Below are positions 1 to 8,037 of a stretch of 64,000 nt of DNA, in pieces; positions within the stretch are counted from its first letter, which is position 1, and every line of letters begins with the position of its first letter. The translations under genes were made by a program, and so were the position numbers. The stretch comes from Methanomassiliicoccus sp. (GTDB lineage Archaea; Thermoplasmatota; Thermoplasmata; Methanomassiliicoccales; Methanomassiliicoccaceae): positions 1 through 64,000 of the forward strand of contig JAAYAX010000012.1 in NCBI GenBank assembly GCA_012719175.1, given 5' to 3'. The notes below the pieces were generated by a model, which worked only from the letters and a program-made list of their open reading frames with translations, made no database searches and had not been told where the DNA came from.

Positions 1-405
1 AAGAACACCACCATTGCCATCTCCCAGGGGTCCCCCGGGATCGTGTTCCTGGAGCCAGGGAAGATCTATCCAGATGGGAATGTGACCGTCCACTTCACCG
101 TGGTCGACAGCGCAGCCCTCGGCAAGCTGGAGTATTCCCTTGACGACGGAGCGTTCGTGGAGATCCCCCTGAACTCCACTTCGGTGTCGTTCGCAGGGCT
201 CGGGAACGGACCACACAGCGTGACCGTGAAGGGCACGGACGGATCGGGTCATACCGTTGAGGGGGCCGTTGAGTTCTCGGTGGGCAGCTCTGGGAACGAT
301 GCCCTGGGAGACATCATGGGGAACCCCGTGCTCCTGGGCGGAGTGCTCGTGGCCGTGATCGGGGCCGTGGGTGGAGCGGTTTGGTTTATAAGGAGAAGAA
401 GGTGA
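1..405 (+). CDS. C-terminal part of a membrane-anchored surface protein (5' end outside window)
   Basis: The reading frame is open from base 1, so the true start lies left of the window. About 100 residues of beta-rich, Thr/Ser/Gly-rich sequence resemble an extracellular Ig/PKD-type fold (for example VDSAALGKLEYSLDDG). They are followed by one hydrophobic segment (NPVLLGGVLVAVIGAVGGAV) and the stop-transfer tail WFIRRRR. This layout suggests an externally displayed protein anchored by its C-terminus. A perfect 6-bp hairpin (410-423) follows the stop, without a T-run. Substrate and function cannot be told from this fragment. Confidence 0.75.
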   Translation, partial: KNTTIAISQGSPGIVFLEPGKIYPDGNVTVHFTVVDSAALGKLEYSLDDGAFVEIPLNSTSVSFAGLGNGPHSVTVKGTDGSGHTVEGAVEFSVGSSGNDALGDIMGNPVLLGGVLVAVIGAVGGAVWFIRRRR

Positions 406-540
406 TGCAGGGCGTAGACGCCCCAAGCGTCACTGTTCAGGGGAACGGAAGGACCATATGGATGGTTCTGCACCGTGACGGTGTTACTGGTCTGTGGGTA
501 GGGAGAATGCCCACAATCCCAGGGCAGTATCGAGGAGATT

Positions 541-813
541 ATGATGAGGAACTCCAAGGATAAGAAGAAGGAAAGGACGAACAGGATGGCCGCATATGTC
601 ACCCAGGTCATCGAGCAGAGCGGCGGCGTGGTCCTGGTAAAGCAGGACATACAGGACAACATCGATGAGATCGAGTACCTGAAGGTGGAGCATCCGGACA
701 AGAGGGATTACTACCAGGGGCAGATCGATATTCTCCAGAAGGTGATGACCAACACCCTGGACAAGTTCGAGGATGTGGAGGAGAAAGGGTCCAGCGAAGA
801 GGGCTCCAAGTAG
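541..813 (+). CDS. small charged coiled-coil protein, unknown function
   Basis: A 90-residue soluble protein with a Lys/Arg/Asp/Glu-rich head (residues 1-15), a middle likely to be helical (DIQDNIDEIEYLKVEHPDKR, ILQKVMTNTLDKFEDV) and an acidic, Ser-rich tail. A GAGGAG ribosome-binding site stands directly before the ATG. I do not recognise a family. The 135 bases between the preceding gene and this one hold no other convincing gene. It stands alone: the next gene is on the other strand and convergent. Confidence 0.55.
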   Translation: MMRNSKDKKKERTNRMAAYVTQVIEQSGGVVLVKQDIQDNIDEIEYLKVEHPDKRDYYQGQIDILQKVMTNTLDKFEDVEEKGSSEEGSK

Positions 814-928
814 GTCTTAATAAAGACAGGCCGTGTTAGGATGGGCAAGGCCAGTCGATAATGACAGGCCCTATGCCGCCATGGGGGCGGATGCATAGTT
901 CGTACCCAGGGCGGCCGAGAGGGTACGC

Positions 929-2794
929 TCAGGAGGAGAGAAGCTTCTCGATCTCCTTCTTTATCAGGTCGCTTGCCGCCTTTCCGTCGAGCTTGCCCTT
1001 GAGCTCGCCCATCACCACGCCCATGAGAGGGCCCACCGCGCCCGCTCCCTTCTCGCGCACAAAACCTTCCCGCTCATGCACGATCCTGGCTACCACCTCA
1101 GCAGCTTCATCGGTGGAAATCACCGTTATTCCCAGCTCCTTGATCGCCTGAGGGACGCTATTGCCCTTGGCCACCAACGATAGGACGTCGGGCACCGCCT
1201 CCTTGGCGAACCCTCCCTTGGATAAGGATGTGAACACCTCGCGCAAGGCGGCCTCGTCCAGTTTGCTGACGTCCACGCCCTGCCGCTCTAGCTCGGGCAA
1301 GGTCGAGAGCAGGGTCCGGGCCGCGATGCCGGCGAGCTCCTTGTTCGAGGCGACCTCTTCGAAGAGGTCGTCCCATCCGTCACGCACCAACTGCTTTGCC
1401 TGCTGCTCATGGATGCCATATGTGGACGCAATGCGGGCGGTGCGAACCTCCGGCATCTCGGGGAGGTTGGACGCGATGCGGTCCAGCCTGTCCTTCTCCA
1501 AGGTGATTGGCGGGACGTCCGTCTCCGGGTACATCCTGGCAGCCCCCGGCAGGGGGCGGGAGTAGGTGCTGGTGCCGTCGGGGAGGGGGTCGCGGGTCTC
1601 CTCGGGAACGCCCACCAGGGCTTCGTAGGCCCGGGCCAGGGCTGCGTTCAATGCCGCCTCCGCCCTGTTGACCTCATCCGCGCAGAGCACGAATGAATCC
1701 TGAGTTCCCAGGTTGAAGGTCCTGCACACCTCATCCACATAGCTCTGATCTATCCCGTAGTTCGGTAGCTCGTCGGAGTGGAATATTCCGGCCACACCCT
1801 TGGTGCGGGCATACTGCGCCATCTCCGCTCCCAGGCGCAGCTTGTTATCAGGAGAGCGCAGTACCCCGGCAAAGCCGGGAAGGGGAGCGCCGAGCACCTT
1901 CCCGCCCTTCTTGAGCGCGCCCATGATCACCTTGGAAGGGCACTTGATGAACGTTTCCGTGAGGTCCTGTATCGCGGTCTCGCTCCTGGCGACGTTCCTC
2001 TCCTTCAACACGTCCCGTATCCGCAGCAGGGAACGCTGCCTCTCCACTTCCTTTTCCACATATACGGGAAGAAGTCTCAGCTCCTGCACTCCCTTGATCT
2101 CGATCCTGCTTCCCCCGGGGATGGATATGTTGACGTCCTCGCGGATGGTGCCGATCCCCCTCTTCACCTTCCTGGTGGCGCGCATCATCGAGCCCAGGCG
2201 CTGGGCGGCCTCCTTTACCTCCTCAGGCGTGTGCAGCTCGGGACCGGTGGCCACCTCGATGAGCGGGATCCCCAGGCGGTCCAGGCGGTATGTGATCTCC
2301 CCGGCCTTGGTGTCCACCTTGCGGGCGGCGTCCTCCTCCAGGCAGAACGTGGGTACGGAGATGGCGCGGCCGTTGACCTCCAACACCCCGTCGGTAGCGA
2401 TCATGGCAGTGCGTTGGAAACCCGTGGTATTGGAGCCATCGATGACGATCTTGCGCATGAAGTGGACCTCGTTCACCGACCGGGCTCGGAGCATGGCCGC
2501 GAACGTCAGTACAATGTCCAGGGCCTCGTCGTTAGCGCAGTGAGGGGGCTCCTCGTCCGCATCCACGAGACAGGAGGCGGAGGGGGGTGCCTGATAGCGG
2601 AATCGCATCTTCTTCTCCGCCTGCACCAAGGCCGCCCGGTCGATCTCCCCCAACTCCGACGTCGTAGGACGGAGGCGCCGCTGGAACTTGGCCCCCTCCT
2701 CCTCCACCAGAGATGTCTGGCAATCACAGAACAGCTTCTTGGTGTCAAGCTGCTGGTGGATCTCCAGCCCGCAGGTCAGCTCATGCTCGCTCAT
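929..2794 (-). CDS. gatE: glutamyl-tRNA(Gln) amidotransferase subunit E
   Basis: This 621-residue protein has the GatB/GatE core at its N-terminus (CGLEIHQQLDTKKLFCDC, residues about 8-25). In the middle lies the GatE-specific AspRS-like insertion (around FAGVLRSPDNKLRLGAEMAQYA). The C-terminus is the helical YqeY-type tail (GAGAVGPLMGVVMGELKGK) that contacts tRNA. GatE binds Glu-tRNA(Gln), activates its Glu side chain with ATP and uses ammonia from GatD to make Gln-tRNA(Gln). GatDE is an archaea-specific enzyme. The length is normal. The gene lies 3' of gatD and overlaps it by 14 bp, so the two are probably translated in a coupled way. Confidence 0.96.
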   Translation of the reverse strand: MSEHELTCGLEIHQQLDTKKLFCDCQTSLVEEEGAKFQRRLRPTTSELGEIDRAALVQAEKKMRFRYQAPPSASCLVDADEEPPHCANDEALDIVLTFAAMLRARSVNEVHFMRKIVIDGSNTTGFQRTAMIATDGVLEVNGRAISVPTFCLEEDAARKVDTKAGEITYRLDRLGIPLIEVATGPELHTPEEVKEAAQRLGSMMRATRKVKRGIGTIREDVNISIPGGSRIEIKGVQELRLLPVYVEKEVERQRSLLRIRDVLKERNVARSETAIQDLTETFIKCPSKVIMGALKKGGKVLGAPLPGFAGVLRSPDNKLRLGAEMAQYARTKGVAGIFHSDELPNYGIDQSYVDEVCRTFNLGTQDSFVLCADEVNRAEAALNAALARAYEALVGVPEETRDPLPDGTSTYSRPLPGAARMYPETDVPPITLEKDRLDRIASNLPEMPEVRTARIASTYGIHEQQAKQLVRDGWDDLFEEVASNKELAGIAARTLLSTLPELERQGVDVSKLDEAALREVFTSLSKGGFAKEAVPDVLSLVAKGNSVPQAIKELGITVISTDEAAEVVARIVHEREGFVREKGAGAVGPLMGVVMGELKGKLDGKAASDLIKKEIEKLLSS

Positions 2795-4085
2795 GTTGCA
2801 CCCTCCTCGAAGTCAGCTCTCCACGCAGGTTCGTGGTCATCAGCTCCCTGATGCTGCTCTCATCGTCCTTCTGTCCCAGTACCCACATCAACTTCACCAG
2901 TGCGGTCTCTGGCAGCATGTCTCCGCCGGATATGACGCCAGCGGTCAGGAGGTCCCGGCCGGTATCGTACACGTTCATGTCCACCATGCCGTACAGGCAC
3001 TGTGAGGTCATGACCACCGTGGTGCCTCCTGCGACCGCTTTCCTCACCTCCTCCACCATGTCCGAGGATACATGACCCAGGCCGGTACCGGCGAGGACCG
3101 CCCCTCGGCTGCCCCTTAGTACGCTGCCGAAGGTCGTGGGGCTCATGCCGGGGTAGAACTGCAACAGCGTGACGTTGGTCTCCATGGCGGTCCGGGCGAT
3201 GGTCTTTCCAGATGACCGCCGGTGGTGATCGCCATGGAAGGCGATCTGTCCCTCGAAGTCCACCGTGGCGATGGGGGCTTCGTTGATACTGCGGAAAGCG
3301 TCCCTCCGCGAGGTGTGCATCTTGCGCACTTTAGTCCCCCTGTGGACAGCGGCCGTGGTGTCGGAACTGCTCTCATGCATCAGCACCACCACCTCAGCGG
3401 CATCGGTGTCCACGATAAAGCGGGCGGCCGATAGCAGGTTGGTGTAGGCGTCCGAGGACGGTCGATCGGAGGAGCGCTGCGCGCCCACTAGGACGACCGG
3501 CCTTGTCAGATCCTCAAGCATGAAGGACAAAGCTGCCGATGTATAGCCCATGGTATCCGTGCCGTGGGGGATGATGCATCCCTCCATGCCTCCGTTGATG
3601 CGGTCCGCTACGGACTCAGCGATCCTCTGCCAGCTCTCGGCCCTCATGTTCTCGGAGAAAATGGAGAACAGCACCTCGGCCCTCACATCACATATTTCAG
3701 CGATCTCCGGGACGCTGGCCACCAGGTCACCGGCGGACAGGGCGGGATGGACCGCACCGGTCCGATAGTCGACATAGCTGGCGATGGTGCCGCCAGTGCC
3801 GAGCACCGCCACCTGTTTCTTTCCCTTGCCGTTGATGCCCTCGCGGTCGGCCTTCGCCCTGGTCGCTCCCTTGGAGACCACTGAGACCTCAGACGTCGGG
3901 ACGACCTTGACCCCAACGTTGTAGCCGCTCTTCAACTTCAGAACCACGACGTCGGGGTGGCTGAACTCGTGATGGGGCATGAGGACGCCGATATGGTCGT
4001 GGCTGTCGCTCCTCACCTGGAGCGTGTCGCCCTCGACCGCACCGGTCTTCTGCAGGATCTCGCGTACGCGGGGAGAATAGCTCAT
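2781..4085 (-). CDS. gatD: glutamyl-tRNA(Gln) amidotransferase subunit D
   Basis: The protein has 434 residues. An N-terminal SH3-like beta domain (about 1-75) is followed by a type I L-asparaginase fold. The first catalytic motif is GTGGTIAS (96-103, nucleophile Thr100) and the second is HGTDTMG (174-180), followed by a GTKVRK segment carrying the conserved Lys. GatD hydrolyses glutamine and channels ammonia to GatE. It is first in the gatD-gatE pair and is transcribed divergently from hypB; the shared 130-bp spacer contains AT-rich promoter-like sequence. Confidence 0.95.
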   Translation of the reverse strand: MSYSPRVREILQKTGAVEGDTLQVRSDSHDHIGVLMPHHEFSHPDVVVLKLKSGYNVGVKVVPTSEVSVVSKGATRAKADREGINGKGKKQVAVLGTGGTIASYVDYRTGAVHPALSAGDLVASVPEIAEICDVRAEVLFSIFSENMRAESWQRIAESVADRINGGMEGCIIPHGTDTMGYTSAALSFMLEDLTRPVVLVGAQRSSDRPSSDAYTNLLSAARFIVDTDAAEVVVLMHESSSDTTAAVHRGTKVRKMHTSRRDAFRSINEAPIATVDFEGQIAFHGDHHRRSSGKTIARTAMETNVTLLQFYPGMSPTTFGSVLRGSRGAVLAGTGLGHVSSDMVEEVRKAVAGGTTVVMTSQCLYGMVDMNVYDTGRDLLTAGVISGGDMLPETALVKLMWVLGQKDDESSIRELMTTNLRGELTSRRVQHERA

Positions 4086-4215
4086 TCAACAGACACCGAG
4101 CTGGGGATACGGCTCTTTGCTTATAATTTGTGTCGAGGGTCGGACGAAGTCCTTTTCGTATACCATGCTCCCCTTCGGAGCAAATCGTTATTACTGCCTA
4201 CTCGTCTTTGCGCTC

Positions 4216-4872
4216 GTGCATAAGGTTTCTAACATTTCCATAGAGGCGGACGTCCTCGCCGAGAACAGGAAGCTGGGCCATGAGAACCACCACCGGCTGA
4301 GGGAACATGGTATCCGCTCCGTGGACGTCATGGGTTCCATCGGATCGGGCAAGACCCTCCTCATCCAGCAGATGGCTGTACGTATGAGGGAGAAGGGTAT
4401 CAGGGTCGCGGTCCTCGCCGGCGACGTGACCGGACAGGATGATTTCGACAGGTTCCAGAAGGCTGGCGTCAAGGCGGTGAACGTCAACACCGGAAAAGAG
4501 TGCCACCTGGATGCGGACCTAGTGTACCACGCGCTGGACGAACTGGACCTGGAAAACCTGGACTTCCTGTTCGTGGAGAACGTCGGCAACCTGGTGTGCC
4601 CCGCGGACTTCCCCTTGGGGACGGACCAGCGCATGGTGGTCATCTCCGTAACGGAGGGGGATGACATGGTGCGGAAGCAACCCCTGATCTTCCTGGAGTC
4701 GGATATCGCCGTCCTCAACAAGATCGACCTGCTTCCATACATGGACATCGATGCATCCCTGCTCGACCGCGACTATGACCGCGTCAAGAAGGGGGCCAAG
4801 CTCTACCGCACCTGTGCCAAGACCGGAGAAGGGCTGGACGAACTGTTCCAGGCGCTCAACATCCAGGCCTGA
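4216..4872 (+). CDS. hypB: hydrogenase nickel incorporation GTPase HypB
   Basis: A SIMIBI-class GTPase that helps load nickel into [NiFe]-hydrogenase. From the GTG start at 4216 it is 218 residues, with P-loop GSIGSGKT (40-47), a Cys-His metal site near GKECHLDADL, and an NKIDLL guanine-specificity motif. The frame is open upstream to an ATG at 4117, but that extension (LLVFALVHKV) is atypical; the family normally begins close to IEADVLAENRKL, so GTG 4216 is preferred. A TATA-like TTATAATT lies near 4120. No hydrogenase structural genes or other hyp genes are in the window. Confidence 0.9.
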   Translation: MHKVSNISIEADVLAENRKLGHENHHRLREHGIRSVDVMGSIGSGKTLLIQQMAVRMREKGIRVAVLAGDVTGQDDFDRFQKAGVKAVNVNTGKECHLDADLVYHALDELDLENLDFLFVENVGNLVCPADFPLGTDQRMVVISVTEGDDMVRKQPLIFLESDIAVLNKIDLLPYMDIDASLLDRDYDRVKKGAKLYRTCAKTGEGLDELFQALNIQA

Positions 4873-4920
4873 ACCGCCAATTATTATTACGGGCCCCCAT
4901 TATCCTAGCGAGGCATTTCC

Positions 4921-6243
4921 ATGAAGGTCCTAGTCGTAGGAGGGGGTGGACGCGAGCACGCCATCGCCGCCGCTCTGTCCGCCAGCGGTTCGACAATCTA
5001 CTCCGCCATGAAGAACCATAACCCCGGCATAGCAGGTCTGTCCCGAGAGTTCAAGCTCATGAAGGAGACCGACGTGGAAAAGGTGGTGGGTTTCGCGGCG
5101 GATCGAGCTGTGGATCTGGCGGTCATTGGGCCGGAATCCCCCCTGGAGGTGGGTCTGGTGGATGCCCTGGAGGCCAAGGGCATCGGCTGCGTCGGCCCCA
5201 GCAAGGCGGCGGCGAGGCTGGAGGTGTCCAAGTCCTTCACCCGGGGCCTTATGCGCAAGCACGATGTTCCTGGCAACATAGAGTTCGAGGCCTTCGACGA
5301 CCTTGAGGCCGCGAAGGCTTATGTTCGAGACCACGACCAGGACCTGGTCGTAAAGCCCGTCGGGCTCACAGGGGGAAAGGGGGTCAAAGTGATGGGCGAG
5401 CACCTTCTCAGTGAGGAGGATGCCATGCTTTACCTTGAGGACATCTTCTCCCATAACATAGGCGGCGGAGGGGTGGTGCTCGAGGAGCGGCTGGTCGGCG
5501 AGGAGTTCACCCTGCAGGCCTTCTGCGACGGCCATAAGGTGATACCTATGCCTCTGGTGCAGGACCACAAGCGCGCTTACGAGGGGGATGTGGGGCCGAA
5601 CACAGGGGGCATGGGCTCATATTCTCAGGAGGACCACCTTTTGCCATTCGTCACCCCCACCGAGAAGGAGGCCGCCCTTGACATAATGCGGGCGACGGTT
5701 GCGGCCATGGAAGAGGAGGGCTGTCCTTACCGTGGAATCCTGTATGGGCAGTTCATGAACACGCGAAGCGGGCCTCGGGTGATCGAGTTCAACGCCCGCT
5801 TCGGGGACCCCGAGGCCATGAACGTCCTGTCCATCGTTTCATCATCGTTCACGGACATCTGTGCTGGCATAGCCGCGGGTAGCTTGAGCGAGAAGGACGT
5901 TTCCTTCGCCCGTAAGGCCACGGTGTGCAAGTATGTCGTCCCTCAAGGGTATGGAACCAGCCCCGCGGCGGGCAAGGAAGTGCATGTCGATGAGAAGAGC
6001 ATCGCTGCCATGGGGGCCCGCGCCTACTACGCCATGGTAAGCGAGGAGGGCGGCAGGGTGCTGACCACTACCTCTCGGGCCGTGGGAGTGGTGGGGATCG
6101 ATGACAGCATCGAGGAGGCAGAGAGGGCGTGTGAGGAGGCGCTCTCCTTCGTGACAGGAGAGGCCATCTTCGTCCGCCATGACATTGGGCGGCCTGAGGT
6201 CATCCGGCGCCGCGTCGAGCATATGGAAACGATAAGAAGGTAG
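4921..6243 (+). CDS. purD: phosphoribosylamine-glycine ligase (GAR synthetase)
   Basis: The second step of purine synthesis: it joins glycine to phosphoribosylamine using ATP. The 440-residue length is normal. Residues 1-100 form the N-terminal domain with the VGGGGREHAIA nucleotide loop. The central ATP-grasp domain contains VVKPVGLTGGKGVKVM, GGGVVLEERLVGEEF and IEFNARFGDPEAMN (metal-binding acidic residues). An AT-rich stretch (CAATTATTATTACG, 4876-4889) lies about 35 bp upstream and may be its promoter. The translin gene follows after 21 bp on the same strand, so they may share a transcript. Confidence 0.95.
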   Translation: MKVLVVGGGGREHAIAAALSASGSTIYSAMKNHNPGIAGLSREFKLMKETDVEKVVGFAADRAVDLAVIGPESPLEVGLVDALEAKGIGCVGPSKAAARLEVSKSFTRGLMRKHDVPGNIEFEAFDDLEAAKAYVRDHDQDLVVKPVGLTGGKGVKVMGEHLLSEEDAMLYLEDIFSHNIGGGGVVLEERLVGEEFTLQAFCDGHKVIPMPLVQDHKRAYEGDVGPNTGGMGSYSQEDHLLPFVTPTEKEAALDIMRATVAAMEEEGCPYRGILYGQFMNTRSGPRVIEFNARFGDPEAMNVLSIVSSSFTDICAGIAAGSLSEKDVSFARKATVCKYVVPQGYGTSPAAGKEVHVDEKSIAAMGARAYYAMVSEEGGRVLTTTSRAVGVVGIDDSIEEAERACEEALSFVTGEAIFVRHDIGRPEVIRRRVEHMETIRR

Positions 6244-6264
6244 ATGTAAACGGGCGGTGTTAAA

Positions 6265-6888
6265 ATGGATATGAAGAACCTGGAAGAGATCGCTGAACGC
6301 ATCGAATCCAGACTGGAAGAGAAGGATCAGGTGCGTGAGGTCGCCATCAAGTCCACGCGGGCCATCAACCGCCTGTCAGGCAGCATCGTACATATGATAC
6401 ACAAGAAGGACGATGCCATGCCTCTCATGCATGAGGCATTGGATGAGGCGCACCGACTTCGCTCTCTGCTGGAGGACTATCCCGAGATATGGGAATCGGG
6501 CCTGGTGGAGAGTGCTCTGCAGGAGCTGGCGGAGGCCGCGATCCTTATGGCCATGGTCAAGGACGAGGAGCTGCCGGACCCCGATGACATGGGCATCACC
6601 GGGAACGCCTACATGCTGGGCATGGCCGATGCCATCGGGGAGCTGCGACGCTTCGCCCTGGAAAGATTGCGGGAGGGCGACGTGGAGAAGGCCACGGAGT
6701 ACCTCAACTTGATGGAGGAGATGTTCCTTGTCATAATGCGCTTCGATTTCCCCGACGCGCTGATACCGATAAGAAGGAAACAGGATGTGGCCAGGTCCCT
6801 CCTGGAAAAGACCCGGGGGGAAGTGGCAGTGGCGGTCAACTCGGCCCGCCTACAGAAGAAGATCGATGAGCTCTGCCGCAAGCTGTGA
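6265..6888 (+). CDS. translin family RNA-binding protein
   Basis: A 207-residue, almost wholly helical protein. The C-terminal RRKQDVARSLLEKTRGE is a translin signature, preceded by the acidic segment NLMEEMFLVIMRFDFPDAL that in the family contributes to nucleic-acid binding and nuclease activity. Archaeal translins assemble into octamers; for the Archaeoglobus protein RNA binding and RNase activity have been described. The gene lies directly after purD. It converges on thioredoxin, with only 2 bases between the stops. Confidence 0.88.
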   Translation: MDMKNLEEIAERIESRLEEKDQVREVAIKSTRAINRLSGSIVHMIHKKDDAMPLMHEALDEAHRLRSLLEDYPEIWESGLVESALQELAEAAILMAMVKDEELPDPDDMGITGNAYMLGMADAIGELRRFALERLREGDVEKATEYLNLMEEMFLVIMRFDFPDALIPIRRKQDVARSLLEKTRGEVAVAVNSARLQKKIDELCRKL

Positions 6889-6890
6889 GG

Positions 6891-7214
6891 TCACAGCTTC
6901 TTTCGTATGACCTCTTCGATCTCTTCCTTGGGTACGAGCCCTACTATCTGGTCTACTACCTTTCCGTCCTTGAAGAACAGCAAAGTAGGGATAGCCATGA
7001 TGCGGTGCGTCTGCGCTAGCTTCTGATTCTCGTCGACGTTGAGCTTGGCGAACGCCACCTTGCCCGAATGGTCCATGGCCAGCTTGTCTATGATAGGGCC
7101 CATCATGCGACAGGGTCCGCACCATGCCGCCCAGCAGTCCACTACCACCTTGGGGTGGGCCTTAATGTATGCATCGAAACCATCCTGACCAATATCCTCA
7201 ACATGTTCAGCCAT
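6891..7214 (-). CDS. trxA: thioredoxin
   Basis: A small cytosolic disulfide reductase with the active site WCGPC in the context CWAAWCGPCRMMGPIID, the cis-proline segment MAIPTLLFF and a normal thioredoxin length. I chose the ATG at 7214 (MAEHVEDIG). A TTG at 7232 would add six residues but has no ribosome-binding site, while GGGGCGATC precedes 7214. On this strand TTTATTTATACA (about 7278-7290) is a likely TATA box, giving a leader of about 45 nt. No thioredoxin reductase gene is nearby. Confidence 0.95.
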   Translation of the reverse strand: MAEHVEDIGQDGFDAYIKAHPKVVVDCWAAWCGPCRMMGPIIDKLAMDHSGKVAFAKLNVDENQKLAQTHRIMAIPTLLFFKDGKVVDQIVGLVPKEEIEEVIRKKL

Positions 7215-7305
7215 AGCGATCGCCCCGAACAATTGAGGAGGGACTATTTGGAGCTATTCCCGACAACGAAAAGATCGCTGTATAAATAAAAGGAGGAAAA
7301 TGGTT

Positions 7306-8037
7306 TCAGTTCTTCTTCTTCCCCTTCTTACCCCTGTTCATATAGGTCAGGAACACGATGAAGGCGAGGATGGCCACGAGTATGGCCAAGATGATGTTCA
7401 TGGTGCCCCAGATGGACTCTCCAACAAAGAACTTGGATGTGTACGTGGAGCTGCCGTCGAGGAACCTCACATACTCGTTGTCCGGGTCCAACATCACCTG
7501 CACGGTGTGTTCTCCTGCGCTCAGACCGTGCGCCGTCCAGTTGTAAGATACCGTACTGGTTGAATTGGCGGCGATATTGAAGGTGGTCTCGTTCAGGACC
7601 GCCCCGTCCGCCAGGAACCGCACCTTCACATCATCCATCGCCAGGAAGCCGCTGTTCTTCACCGTCGCGGAAATGACCGTGGCCTGTATGACGTGCAACG
7701 TATAGGTGGAGGTGTGGTTCACCGTCCCGTTGGTCAGGCTCAGGCTCAGGACCGCATCCCCTGTGGTAGCGGGAGCGGTGACAGTGATGTTGAAGCTGTC
7801 CGCGCTTCCCGAACCCTTGTTGGGGGTGATCTGCCCGGAACTTATCGACGCGTTCCAGGTGTAGTCGCCTAAGGGCCGGTCGGTGGCGATGTTTACCACC
7901 ACCACGCCCTGCTCAGACGGGATCAGGTACTCGGCGCCGCTGAAGCTTACTCTATAGTCACTCGCCTCATCCGCCATCACCGGCAAGGCGAGGGCTGATG
8001 TCAGCAGCAGCGATATCACCGCTGCGATCAAGATCAT
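7306..8037 (-). CDS. membrane-anchored surface protein with CARDB-like domain, coupled to AglB
   Basis: The 243 residues begin with a signal peptide (MILIAAVISLLLTSALALPVMA), followed by two beta-sandwich regions. The second (ATVKNSGFLAMDDVKVRFLADGA onward) looks like a CARDB adhesion domain. A C-terminal membrane helix (about 205-230) ends in a very basic tail, RGKKGKKKN. It has several N-glycosylation sequons (NAS, NIT, NGT, NHT, NST). Its start overlaps the stop of aglB by 4 bp (ATGA), implying translation after AglB from one mRNA. It may be an accessory partner or substrate of the oligosaccharyltransferase; this is inferred from position only. Confidence 0.8.
   Translation of the reverse strand: MILIAAVISLLLTSALALPVMADEASDYRVSFSGAEYLIPSEQGVVVVNIATDRPLGDYTWNASISSGQITPNKGSGSADSFNITVTAPATTGDAVLSLSLTNGTVNHTSTYTLHVIQATVISATVKNSGFLAMDDVKVRFLADGAVLNETTFNIAANSTSTVSYNWTAHGLSAGEHTVQVMLDPDNEYVRFLDGSSTYTSKFFVGESIWGTMNIILAILVAILAFIVFLTYMNRGKKGKKKN

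Noticed and set aside
381-563. 60-codon frame after the partial surface gene
   Set aside because: It starts inside the preceding gene, overlaps the better supported ORF at 541 and has no start signals.
1778-2851. 357-codon plus-strand frame opposite gatE
   Set aside because: Shadow of gatE caused by high GC; His/Leu/Gly-rich without motifs, while gatE is unmistakable.
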